A DNA stretch of 23,822 nt, from assembly GCA_002452325.1 (NCBI GenBank), contig DKFG01000214.1, positions 1 through 23,822 of the forward strand. Reading direction: 5' to 3'. The position numbers and the translations under genes were made by a program. Each line of letters begins with the position of its first letter. Within the stretch, counting starts at the first letter, position 1. The notes under the pieces were generated by a model. It was not told the DNA's origin and searched no databases. It worked only from the letters and a program-made list of their open reading frames with translations. This stretch comes from Geobacter sp. UBA6802. Its GTDB lineage: Bacteria; Desulfobacterota; Desulfuromonadia; Geobacterales; Pseudopelobacteraceae. Positions 16,406 to 22,505 of the stretch are shown piece by piece.

Positions 16406-16779
16406 AAAAGAGGATTCTGCTGGTGGATGATGAAGCGCCGATCACCAGGATGATGCGCCGTAACCTTGAATCAACCGGCCGCTTTGAAGTGCTGGATGTC
16501 AACGATCCGACCCAGGCCCTGCCGTTGGCCCGGCAATTCAAGCCTGATCTGGCGCTGTTTGATGTGATGATGCCGGAAAAAGACGGCGGAGAACTGGCGG
16601 CAGATTTCAAGGACGACCCGGCACTTTCCCGCGTGCCGGTTGTCTTTCTGACCGCCATTGTCAGCAGAAACGAGGTCAACCCCACCGGTAGTCTGATCGG
16701 TGAGCACACGTTTCTGGCCAAACCGGTCAAATTGGAAGAGCTGCTGGCCTGCATTGATGCACAGCTGGGTGGTCAGTGA
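16402..16779 (+). CDS. Single-domain response regulator (CheY-like)
   Basis: A 125-residue receiver domain only. It has the acidic pair DD (9-10), phosphoacceptor Asp54 in LFDVMMPEKDGG, Thr84 and Lys107 in LAKPV. There is no output domain, so it must act by protein contact or as a phosphorelay intermediate. It is translationally coupled to the kinase (ATGA overlap) with AGGAGGAG in front. A natural hypothesis is that it contacts another product of this region, for example the sigma-54 activator, which has no receiver of its own; nothing in the sequence proves this. Confidence 0.93.
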   Translation: MKKRILLVDDEAPITRMMRRNLESTGRFEVLDVNDPTQALPLARQFKPDLALFDVMMPEKDGGELAADFKDDPALSRVPVVFLTAIVSRNEVNPTGSLIGEHTFLAKPVKLEELLACIDAQLGGQ

Positions 16780-16782
16780 GCT

Positions 16783-16797
16783 GCTGCCCCTGGCAGC
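16783..16797. terminator. Small hairpin between convergent genes
   Basis: GCTGCC (16783-16788), loop CCT, GGCAGC (16792-16797) is a 6-bp perfect stem lying between the convergent response-regulator and ABC ATPase genes. No T-run follows on either strand, so its activity as a terminator is doubtful. Confidence 0.3.
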
Positions 16798-16830
16798 CCC
16801 TGCGATTAACACGTTGTACAGACCTATCCC

Positions 16831-17916
16831 TTAGCCCAGGGCAACCGTGACCCGGTTGGTCTGACCGAGGCGCTGGTAGGTGACCGTCCGGGCAATACCG
16901 CTGATGATCTTCAGGCTCAGGTCGTCATCATGGGCAGCCGGTTCCAGCGGATTGTACGGTTCACCTGTTTGTTCGGCGGTTATTTCAAGGGAGCTGTGTT
17001 TTTCAGAATAGGCAATACGCAGCTCCAGGGGAGCGGTCCCCAGCTGCTGGCCATACACCTGTAGCAATTCTTCCACCAGCAGCAGCAGGTTGTGGCGGCT
17101 CTTTCTGGGCAGAATCTGTTTTTCGCAGAACGCCTCTATCTCGGCGTTCATGGCGTACAGGTCGTAATCCGGGCCATCGATGCAGTAGTTGAAACTGCGA
17201 ATCCGGTTGATAAAGGCCCTGGTCCTGTCTTTTTGCGGATCTTCAAAGATCTGGTGCGGCGTCCCCTCTTCGTAGATCACCCCTTGATCCAGATACAGGA
17301 CCCGGCTGGAGACATCCCGGGCAAAATCCATTTCGTGGGTGACGATCAGCATGGTCATGCCCTCTTTGGCCAAGCGCCGGATAACCGCCAGCACCTCGCT
17401 GACCATGGTGGGGTCAAGGGCCGAGGTGGGCTCGTCAAACAGGATAATCTCAGGCTGCATGGCCAGGCAGCGGGCAATGGCAACCCGTTGTTTCTGACCG
17501 CCGGACAGCTCATCCGGGTAGTGATGGGCCTTTTCCGCCAGCCCCACCAGCTTGAGAATCTCCATCCCCTGCTGTTCCGCCTGGTGCTTGTCCATCCCCA
17601 GCAGCCTGACCGGACCAGTGGTCAGGTTTTCCAGGGCAGTCAGGTGGGCAAAGAGGTTGAAGGACTGAAAGACCATATTCATCCGTTGCCTGATCCTGGG
17701 TACATCACTCTTTTTGTCCAGCAGGTCGATGCCGTCCACACGGATGGAACCGCCACTGGGCCGCTCCAGCAGGTTCAGGCAGCGCAGAAAGGTGCTCTTG
17801 CCGGTGCCGGAGGGGCCGATGATGGAGATGACCTCCCCCTTTTCCACCTGAAGTGAGATATCCTTCAACACTGTTACGTCGCCGTAGGTCTTGGAAAGGT
17901 GTGTTACCTGAATCAT
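16831..17916 (-). CDS. Polar amino-acid-type ABC importer ATPase with C-terminal GHKL/RsbW-like domain
   Basis: Residues 1-240 are a GlnQ/HisP-type ATPase: Walker A GPSGTGKS (34-41), LSGGQ (137-141), Walker B IILFDEPTSALDP and H-loop His194. Such proteins normally end near residue 240. This one continues to 361 with a domain that resembles small GHKL ATPases of the anti-sigma-kinase type: HNLLLLVEELLQVYG sits where the N-box is expected, ITAEQTGEPYNPLEP resembles the G1 strand and loop, and DDLSLKIISGIARTVTYQRL followed by TNRVTVAL resembles the domain's C-terminal end. The N-box asparagine is not evident, so ATP binding may be lost. The ATG at 17916 overlaps the permease-fusion stop by 4 bases. 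Confidence 0.9.
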   Translation of the reverse strand: MIQVTHLSKTYGDVTVLKDISLQVEKGEVISIIGPSGTGKSTFLRCLNLLERPSGGSIRVDGIDLLDKKSDVPRIRQRMNMVFQSFNLFAHLTALENLTTGPVRLLGMDKHQAEQQGMEILKLVGLAEKAHHYPDELSGGQKQRVAIARCLAMQPEIILFDEPTSALDPTMVSEVLAVIRRLAKEGMTMLIVTHEMDFARDVSSRVLYLDQGVIYEEGTPHQIFEDPQKDRTRAFINRIRSFNYCIDGPDYDLYAMNAEIEAFCEKQILPRKSRHNLLLLVEELLQVYGQQLGTAPLELRIAYSEKHSSLEITAEQTGEPYNPLEPAAHDDDLSLKIISGIARTVTYQRLGQTNRVTVALG

Positions 17917-19544
17917 GCCCTGCCAGCCTTTCTCCGTCTGCATTTGGGATCGGTAGCCCTCTCAAGGTAGTCAAGCGCCTGCATCAGGCCCCAGGAGATC
18001 AGGAAGTAGAGGATCGCCACCATCACCAGAGGAAAGAAGGCGTCAAAGGTACGACTTCTGATGATGTCACCGGCCTTGGTCAGGTCTTGTACCGCAATAT
18101 AGCCCACAATGGAGGTCATCTTGACCAGGGAGATGAACTCACCCTTGTAAACCGGCAGAATCCGCCTGACCATCTGGGGCAGCACAATGTGCATGAAGGT
18201 GCCGGTTCTGGTGAACCCCAGTGAAATACCCGCCTCGCTCTGTCCCCGATCAATCCCCTCAATCCCGGTTCTGAAAATCTCGGCCGTATAGGCGCCGAAG
18301 TTCATCCCAAAGGCGATCACCGCCACAAGGATCGGACTGATATTCACCGAGGCAAACACCACATAAAAGATCAGCATCAACAGCACCAGCACCGGTATGC
18401 CCCGCAGAACCGCAATGTATCCCCTGGCGGCAACGGACGGTAGTGGATGCCGTGACATCCGCATGGCGCAGACCGCCGCCCCCAGCAGGGTACCGAAAAG
18501 GCTGGCACAGATGGAGATGATTACCGTGGTCTTGAGACCGTCCAGTATCAGCAGATAGCGTTTTTCATGGAGGATATTATTCTGAAAGCCGGTGACGACC
18601 CCTTTGAAAAATGAGCTGACTGCAGATGGCGAATGGTCAGCGCCAGCTTCTGGGCCGGACACATTCTTTTTCAGGGCAAAAACGCTGGCCCCCAGTTCGT
18701 AGTAGGGTTCGGAAAAAGCGATCTGTTTTTTCCGTTCGTCAGTGATCATCAGGGTGCTGAAGATGGTGTCTATCTTGTTGGTGGAGGCGGCAGCGATCAG
18801 ACTGCCAAACTCCATATCCATAAACACCGGTTCCTTGCCCAGCCAGGCCGCAAACCGCTCTGCCAGTTCAATATCAAAGCCGATCATCCGGTTATCTTTA
18901 ACAATGGTAAAGGGGAGTCCCTTGTCACTGACCGTACCGATGATCAGGCGACCGTTGGCGCGGGAACCTTCCACCGGCACCGTCTGGGTGCTGCCCTGCA
19001 GTATCCAGCGGGAAACCATGTCGTTAAACTGGCCGTTTTCACGGATCTGCTTGAGAAAGGCGCCAAACTGCGTGCGGAGCGTATCGTTACGTTTGTTAAA
19101 GCCGACTCCGATCGGCACCGAGAAGAGCGGTTTGCCCACCAGCGCCAGGTCGGTGTCGTGCCGCAACAGTTCCAGCAGGGTCTCATGGGTGTAGAAGGCG
19201 GCGTCTACCTTGCCTGACTTGACCGCCAGCACCAGATCAGAAGGGGTCTTGTACTGCAGGATAGTGGCCTGCGGGTACTGTTTGATGGCGTAGGTGTCAT
19301 GGACTGAACCGAGCAGAACCCCGATCCGCTTGTTGGCCAGCCACTCCGCCGGACTGTCCGACGTTCCCACCGCCTGCACGGACTTTTTGACCTGCATGAC
19401 CTGGGCATCGGCAAAGCAGGGCCGGGTGAAGTTGAACGATTTCCAGCGTTCTTCCGTATCGTTTATGCCACTGCTGGTCAGATCGACGGCAACCAGCACG
19501 ACCAACAGCAACAGGGCAGCAAGGTACGACAACATCTTATTCAT
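17913..19544 (-). CDS. Fusion of permuted substrate-binding domain and ABC importer permease
   Basis: A 543-residue protein. An N-terminal helix (about 5-22) anchors a periplasmic binding domain whose halves are swapped as in the 6425-7210 protein. Residues about 69-184 (LANKRIGVLLGS through NDMVSRWILQG) correspond to the usual second half, and 198-293 (GRLIIGTVSDKGLPFTI, IGFDIELAERF, MITDERKKQIAFSEPYY) to the usual first half. A HisM/GlnP-type permease follows (about 330-530) with the EAA loop (EAGISLGFTRTGTF, 438-451). The aspartate that normally holds the ligand amino group seems to be replaced (AAFYTHET), so the ligand may not be a plain amino acid. GGAG lies 8 bases before the ATG. Confidence 0.9.
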   Translation of the reverse strand: MNKMLSYLAALLLLVVLVAVDLTSSGINDTEERWKSFNFTRPCFADAQVMQVKKSVQAVGTSDSPAEWLANKRIGVLLGSVHDTYAIKQYPQATILQYKTPSDLVLAVKSGKVDAAFYTHETLLELLRHDTDLALVGKPLFSVPIGVGFNKRNDTLRTQFGAFLKQIRENGQFNDMVSRWILQGSTQTVPVEGSRANGRLIIGTVSDKGLPFTIVKDNRMIGFDIELAERFAAWLGKEPVFMDMEFGSLIAAASTNKIDTIFSTLMITDERKKQIAFSEPYYELGASVFALKKNVSGPEAGADHSPSAVSSFFKGVVTGFQNNILHEKRYLLILDGLKTTVIISICASLFGTLLGAAVCAMRMSRHPLPSVAARGYIAVLRGIPVLVLLMLIFYVVFASVNISPILVAVIAFGMNFGAYTAEIFRTGIEGIDRGQSEAGISLGFTRTGTFMHIVLPQMVRRILPVYKGEFISLVKMTSIVGYIAVQDLTKAGDIIRSRTFDAFFPLVMVAILYFLISWGLMQALDYLERATDPKCRRRKAGRA

Positions 19545-19576
19545 CCGGTGTCTCCAGGTTCAAAATATCGCTCTGT

Positions 19577-19606
19577 CTACTGGTTACAATCATGGGCATA
19601 CATCAT
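19577..19606 (-). pseudogene. Displaced original 3' end of the zinc-ribbon gene
   Basis: Read on the minus strand these 30 bases encode MMYAHDCNQ and a TAG stop. This is nearly the C terminus now found at 22320-22352 (MMYAHDINQG), with mostly synonymous codon changes (GCC/GCT, CAT/CAC, GAT/GAC, CAG/CAA). It is the piece of the target gene cut off by insertion of the element at 19596-22352. Confidence 0.75.
19596..19606. repeat. Left attachment-site core
   Basis: GCATACATCAT is an exact 11-bp direct copy of 22342-22352. Flanking similarity on the left (TGGTT plus scattered matches) extends through the duplicated gene end. On the element side the sequences diverge immediately after the core. 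Confidence 0.75.
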
Positions 19607-19653
19607 GACAACCAAAACAACACCCGCCAATCAATACCATTAGTTTTAAATAA

Positions 19654-19666
19654 TATCAAACAATTG
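19654..19666 (+). promoter_or_regulatory. IHF consensus site in the left end of the element
   Basis: TATCAAACAATTG fits WATCAANNNNTTR exactly and lies between the left core and the paired GTTACCC repeats, where a bending protein is expected for a tyrosine-integrase intasome. On the minus strand, TTGATA and TATTGA (19659-19631, 17-base spacer) could alternatively act as a weak outward promoter toward the importer genes. Confidence 0.4.
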
Positions 19667-19711
19667 CTACCTTTGCTTTATTTCCATTATTGACATTTTA
19701 CCCCGTTTAGC

Positions 19712-19729
19712 GTTACCCATTAGTTACCC
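19712..19729 (+). repeat. Left paired arm-type repeat
   Basis: GTTACCCATTAGTTACCC contains two GTTACCC units spaced 11 bases start to start. The same arrangement occurs at 22260-22277. An inverted copy, GGGTAAC, is at 19751-19757. These are likely arm sites for the integrase N-terminal domain. Confidence 0.6.
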
Positions 19730-19777
19730 GTGACCGTTTTTGGGTGTTTTGGGTAACTTTTCATTCAGGGGCATATT

Positions 19778-20956
19778 ATGGAACGATTCAAGTTTACTGA
19801 CAAGGCCATAAGAGAATACACGCCCCCTGATGACAGCACCAGGCGCGAGATATGGGACGATGAAATAAAGCACCTCTGCTGCAGGGTGTCAAACACTGGT
19901 AAAAAAGTTTTTCAGGTGATCGGCAAGCTACACGGCAAGACAACTCGCGTCTCCCTGGGTGACTTTCCAGCCCTTGGGGTAACTGAGGCCCGAGCCAAAG
20001 CAAGAAAAGCCCTCGTAGCTCTAACAGACGGCATAAACATCAACGATCAGAAAAAGCAAAAACGAGTTGAAGCCAGAGAGAATCCAACCACCATCAAAGC
20101 AGTTTATGACCGGATGCTTGAGGTTAAGCCCAGGGCAAAGCATACCCTATACAGCTACAAGGCCAGCATGAACCACATGGTGAGCTGGCACAACCTGCCA
20201 GTTGCAAAGCTGACCCGTCAAATGGTTCTCACCCGCTACACTGAGATCAAAACAAAGATCGGCCCTTATGCAGCAAACCGCTTCGCCGACCTTCTTTCTG
20301 CAATCTGTAATCACTCCCGTATCGTTACCGGCAAGCCTGAAGCGAACCCTGTCACAGTAATACGGGACACCGGCTCAAGATTCAAGGAAGCGTCACGGGA
20401 TGTATCCCTGTCCAATGATGAAGTCAGGCTCTTCTTGGCAGTGATTGACGGCTTAAAGGGCGGCAACACTCGGGACATTATGCTGACGATACTTTACACC
20501 GGCATGCGTAAATCTGAGGCCATGGGGCTTCAGTGGGAAAACATCAATCTTCAAGACAAGACTTTATATATCCCCAAGACCAAGAACGGAAAACCGTTAC
20601 TGCTCCCCCTGCCCTCTGTCTTGGTTGACATGATGAACGCTCGCTGGGAGCTTTGGCAGCATCCAGATCGGGGCGCGGTATTTCCAACCAGCAGCACAGA
20701 TGGTCATGCAAAGAGCCTTGACCAGGCCAGCAGACACATAAAGCTTGAGATACCGCACTTCACCCCTCACGTACTGCGTAAGACCTTCACAACCATTGCT
20801 GCCGATATTGGAATTGAGGATATGGTAATTGACAAGTTGACCAATCATATACCGCGTGGCATGACAGCAAAGCACTACTACAAGCCCAACGTAGAGAGCT
20901 TGCGGGAGCCGATGCAGCGGATAGCCGACAGGATCACGGAGTTGTCAAAGGTATAG
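19778..20956 (+). CDS. int: Tyrosine integrase (P4-type, arm-binding N-terminal domain)
   Basis: A 392-residue site-specific recombinase catalysing integration and excision of the element. Residues about 5-90 form the DUF4102-like arm-binding domain (KFTDKAIREYTPP, TTRVSLGDFPALGVTEAR), and about 100-195 the core-binding SAM-like domain. The catalytic domain has Arg244 (LYTGMRKSE), Lys near 269, His331 and Arg334 (HVLRKTF), His357, and the nucleophile Tyr at 367 or 368 (AKHYY). All expected catalytic residues are present, so the enzyme looks functional. AGGGG lies 7 bases before the ATG. It reads into the element from the left attachment site, with arm-type repeats directly upstream. Confidence 0.93.
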   Translation: MERFKFTDKAIREYTPPDDSTRREIWDDEIKHLCCRVSNTGKKVFQVIGKLHGKTTRVSLGDFPALGVTEARAKARKALVALTDGININDQKKQKRVEARENPTTIKAVYDRMLEVKPRAKHTLYSYKASMNHMVSWHNLPVAKLTRQMVLTRYTEIKTKIGPYAANRFADLLSAICNHSRIVTGKPEANPVTVIRDTGSRFKEASRDVSLSNDEVRLFLAVIDGLKGGNTRDIMLTILYTGMRKSEAMGLQWENINLQDKTLYIPKTKNGKPLLLPLPSVLVDMMNARWELWQHPDRGAVFPTSSTDGHAKSLDQASRHIKLEIPHFTPHVLRKTFTTIAADIGIEDMVIDKLTNHIPRGMTAKHYYKPNVESLREPMQRIADRITELSKV

Positions 20957-20972
20957 GCTCAGTATTTGTCCA

Positions 20973-21002
20973 TTGTAAAAATATGGTCTTTAGTGCTATA
21001 CT
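20973..21002 (+). promoter_or_regulatory. Promoter of the toxin-antitoxin pair
   Basis: TTGTAA (20973-20978), an 18-base spacer, then TATACT (20997-21002) preceded by TGC, giving an extended -10. It lies in the 68-base gap between the integrase stop and the toxin start. Confidence 0.5.
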
Positions 21003-21024
21003 TTAAACTCAAGTGAGGGCACTC

Positions 21025-21414
21025 ATGCAGATCTTCAAAACAAAGTGGTTTGCCAGATTTGCCCGTAAAGAAGGGATAGAAGATCAGACTTTGATTGACG
21101 CAATACGAGAGATCAGCAGCGGACTGGTTGACGCTGATTATGGCGGCGGGCTGATCAAAAAACGGATTGCGCGAGATGGGGGCGGCAAGAGCGGTGGCTA
21201 CAGAAGTATCATTGCCTATCGTTCAGAAACAAGAACCGTTTTCATGTACTGTTTTGCCAAAAGCGACAAGGCGAACCTGAGTCACAGTGAAGTAACGGCT
21301 TACAAAACCGCTGCGTCTCTTTACTTGGGTTTTAATACCGCCCAGATTGCCGAAGCAGTTAAGAAACACGAACTGGAGGAGGTGCTTGATAATGGCCCAA
21401 AAGTACAAAAGTGA
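21025..21414 (+). CDS. RelE/HigB-family toxin of a type II toxin-antitoxin pair
   Basis: A 129-residue basic protein of the RelE-like group (Pfam 'RelE', PF06296 type). It opens MQIFKTKWFARFARKEGI, then has GGGLIKKRIARDGGGKSGGYRSIIAYR and TVFMYCFAKSDKANL. Relatives cleave mRNA on the ribosome; the basic residues in KKRIAR and the GGYR turn are the family's conserved patch. The ATG at 21025 has GAGGG 6 bases upstream; an in-frame GTG at 21013 lacks this. The toxin comes first and overlaps the antitoxin gene by 23 bases, the order typical of HigBA pairs. Confidence 0.85.
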   Translation: MQIFKTKWFARFARKEGIEDQTLIDAIREISSGLVDADYGGGLIKKRIARDGGGKSGGYRSIIAYRSETRTVFMYCFAKSDKANLSHSEVTAYKTAASLYLGFNTAQIAEAVKKHELEEVLDNGPKVQK

Positions 21415-21709
21415 TGCACTAGCCGCCCTGCATGAATCAATGCAGGGACTGCATGATATCGGTCTGGTTGATGCCAGGACAATGCGTCAGTTTGATTCTA
21501 CCTGCCTCACCCCTATAGAAAACATGACGCCGGATGAGATCGTAGAAACCCGCATCAAGCAGGGGGTAAGTCAAACCGTTTTCGCGCACTACCTGAACGT
21601 ATCAGTCGGTTCTGTCAGCAAGTGGGAGCGTGGAGAGAAGCACCCCAGCGGCCCAGCCCTTAAGCTGCTGGCTCTGGTCAAGCGGAAGGGCTTGGAGGCC
21701 ATAGCCTGA
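21392..21709 (+). CDS. HigA/XRE-type antitoxin
   Basis: Encodes 105 residues. The C-terminal half is an XRE helix-turn-helix (ETRIKQGVSQTVFAHYLNV, then SVGSVSKWERGEKHPSGPAL). The N-terminal half (about 1-45) would neutralise the toxin. The ATG at 21392 follows GGAGG and lies inside the end of the toxin gene; an earlier ATG at 21347 is buried further in the toxin and has no ribosome site. The protein probably represses the promoter at 20973-21002. Confidence 0.87.
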   Translation: MAQKYKSDALAALHESMQGLHDIGLVDARTMRQFDSTCLTPIENMTPDEIVETRIKQGVSQTVFAHYLNVSVGSVSKWERGEKHPSGPALKLLALVKRKGLEAIA

Positions 21710-21740
21710 AACTAAAGAGACCACAACCCGTCCATACAAC

Positions 21741-21777
21741 AAAGGCCGGAACTCCTATCCAGGGGAACCGGCCTTTT
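21741..21777 (+). terminator. Rho-independent terminator after the antitoxin gene
   Basis: AAAGGCCGG (21741-21749) pairs perfectly with CCGGCCTTT (21768-21776) and is followed by a short T-run (21774-21777). The 18-nt loop can pair further internally. Because the stem begins with AAA, it could also stop transcripts arriving on the minus strand. Confidence 0.75.
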
Positions 21778-22133
21778 GCATTATGTTCCATCGGATAGGA
21801 GGCTTGACCGGCTCTGGCTTTGGTTCTAAATCAGGTTGTTTTGCCAGCTTCGCCGCTTCTTTGGCTGTCAGCTTTCCATCGCGTACCTGTTCACCCAATC
21901 CGGCAACGTGGGCGGCTTTTCCGAGCATCAAGAAACGCCTGGAGGTCGGCACGCTCGTATGAAACCTTACGGTGTCCGGCTTTTATGAAGGGGATCACGG
22001 GGGGAATTATCATTCGGTCTTTGTTCAGCCAGCCCACGGACATATTGATAAACTTGGATGCTTCTTTATTGTTAAACCACCGTTTTTCATCAGTCGGGAC
22101 TTTGGTTTTGACGGCCTCAAGCTCGGCACGCAA
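21755..22133 (-). pseudogene. Excisionase/AlpA-like HTH gene, frameshifted
   Basis: One minus frame (down to 21891) encodes a MerR/AlpA-type HTH: KRWFNNKEASKFINMSVGWL, then IPFIKAGHRKVSYERADLQAFLDARK. It then runs into nonsense and stops. A second minus frame continues naturally with GKAAHVAGLGEQVRDGKLTAKEAAKLAKQP to a stop at 21755. The switch occurs in an AAAA run around 21932-21938; removing one A would join the frames. No ATG or ribosome site precedes the first frame (TTG at 22133; the open frame extends to 22175), so the 5' end may be damaged too. A sequencing error could also explain the shift. Its place beside the right attachment site suits an excision factor. Confidence 0.6.
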
Positions 22134-22259
22134 AGAAGCGTTTTCGGTTTTAAGAGACCCCCGGCTTTTTTGTGTTTAATGTGACAATATGTTATCAATA
22201 AAAGACAAATGAAATTGAATGGCGGGGTAGTACCTGAACTGCCCTGTTATTTTCCGACC

Positions 22260-22277
22260 GTTACCCATGCGTTACCC
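22260..22277 (+). repeat. Right paired arm-type repeat
   Basis: GTTACCCATGCGTTACCC matches the left pair at 19712-19729 in 16 of 18 positions, with the same 11-base spacing and the same orientation. It lies 65 bases inside the right core. Confidence 0.6.
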
Positions 22278-22299
22278 AATCGATATTTAAAAAATGATA

Positions 22300-22313
22300 A
22301 ATATTATAATATT
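22300..22313. repeat. AT-rich palindrome near the right end of the element
   Basis: AATATTATAATATT is a perfect 14-bp palindrome between the arm repeats and the right core. It could be a binding site for an accessory recombination protein; its base composition makes chance occurrence plausible. Confidence 0.3.
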
Positions 22314-22319
22314 GAATAC

Positions 22320-22505
22320 TTAACCTTGGTTGATGTCGTGAGCATACATCATCGCCAGTCTGGCGCGGTTCTCCAGGCACTGGGGGCACAGCTCACCGGC
22401 GTCCTGCCAGATCTCTTCCGACAGCCACGCCCCTGCCTCAAGAAAGATTGAATCCGGCGTGACGGTCTCATCAAACGCTGCGCCGCAGACACTGCACCTC
22501 TTCAT
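22320..22505 (-). CDS. Small zinc-ribbon protein; C terminus supplied by the integrated element
   Basis: A 61-residue protein with two CxxC knuckles (Cys4/Cys7 in CSVCG, Cys40/Cys43 in CPQC), expected to bind one zinc. Its role is unknown. The ATG at 22505 overlaps the radical SAM stop by 4 bases and has GGAG 7 bases upstream, so it is coupled to that gene and may assist it. The last ten codons (MMYAHDINQG) lie at or beyond the recombination core and come from the element; the ancestral ending MMYAHDCNQ is stranded at 19577-19606. Confidence 0.8.
   Translation of the reverse strand: MKRCSVCGAAFDETVTPDSIFLEAGAWLSEEIWQDAGELCPQCLENRARLAMMYAHDINQG
22342..22352. repeat. Right attachment-site core
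   Basis: Second copy of GCATACATCAT. Here it encodes MMYA of the zinc-ribbon protein on the minus strand, so recombination at the core keeps the reading frame. Confidence 0.75.

Larger units (their letters stand above)
19596..22352. mobile_element. Small integrative element in the 3' end of a zinc-ribbon gene
   Basis: About 2.76 kb bounded by 11-bp direct repeats. It carries a tyrosine integrase at one end, a toxin-antitoxin pair, an excisionase-like pseudogene at the other end, paired GTTACCC repeats just inside both ends, and AT-rich terminal regions unlike the flanking chromosome. The target is a protein gene, not a tRNA gene. The element supplies a replacement C terminus, so the target ORF stays intact. 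No conjugation or capsid genes are present, so movement in trans by another element is possible. The frameshift in the excisionase-like gene may have fixed it in place. Confidence 0.8.

Noticed and set aside
1..17916. RsbU/RsbW partner-switching module formed by the phosphatase and the GHKL-tailed ATPase
   Set aside because: The genes are over 15 kb apart and no STAS antagonist or anti-sigma gene lies nearby, so a functional link is unsupported.
19545..19777. tRNA gene as the integration target
   Set aside because: No cloverleaf or tRNA-like 3' end is seen at either boundary; the duplicated core lies in a protein-coding end instead.
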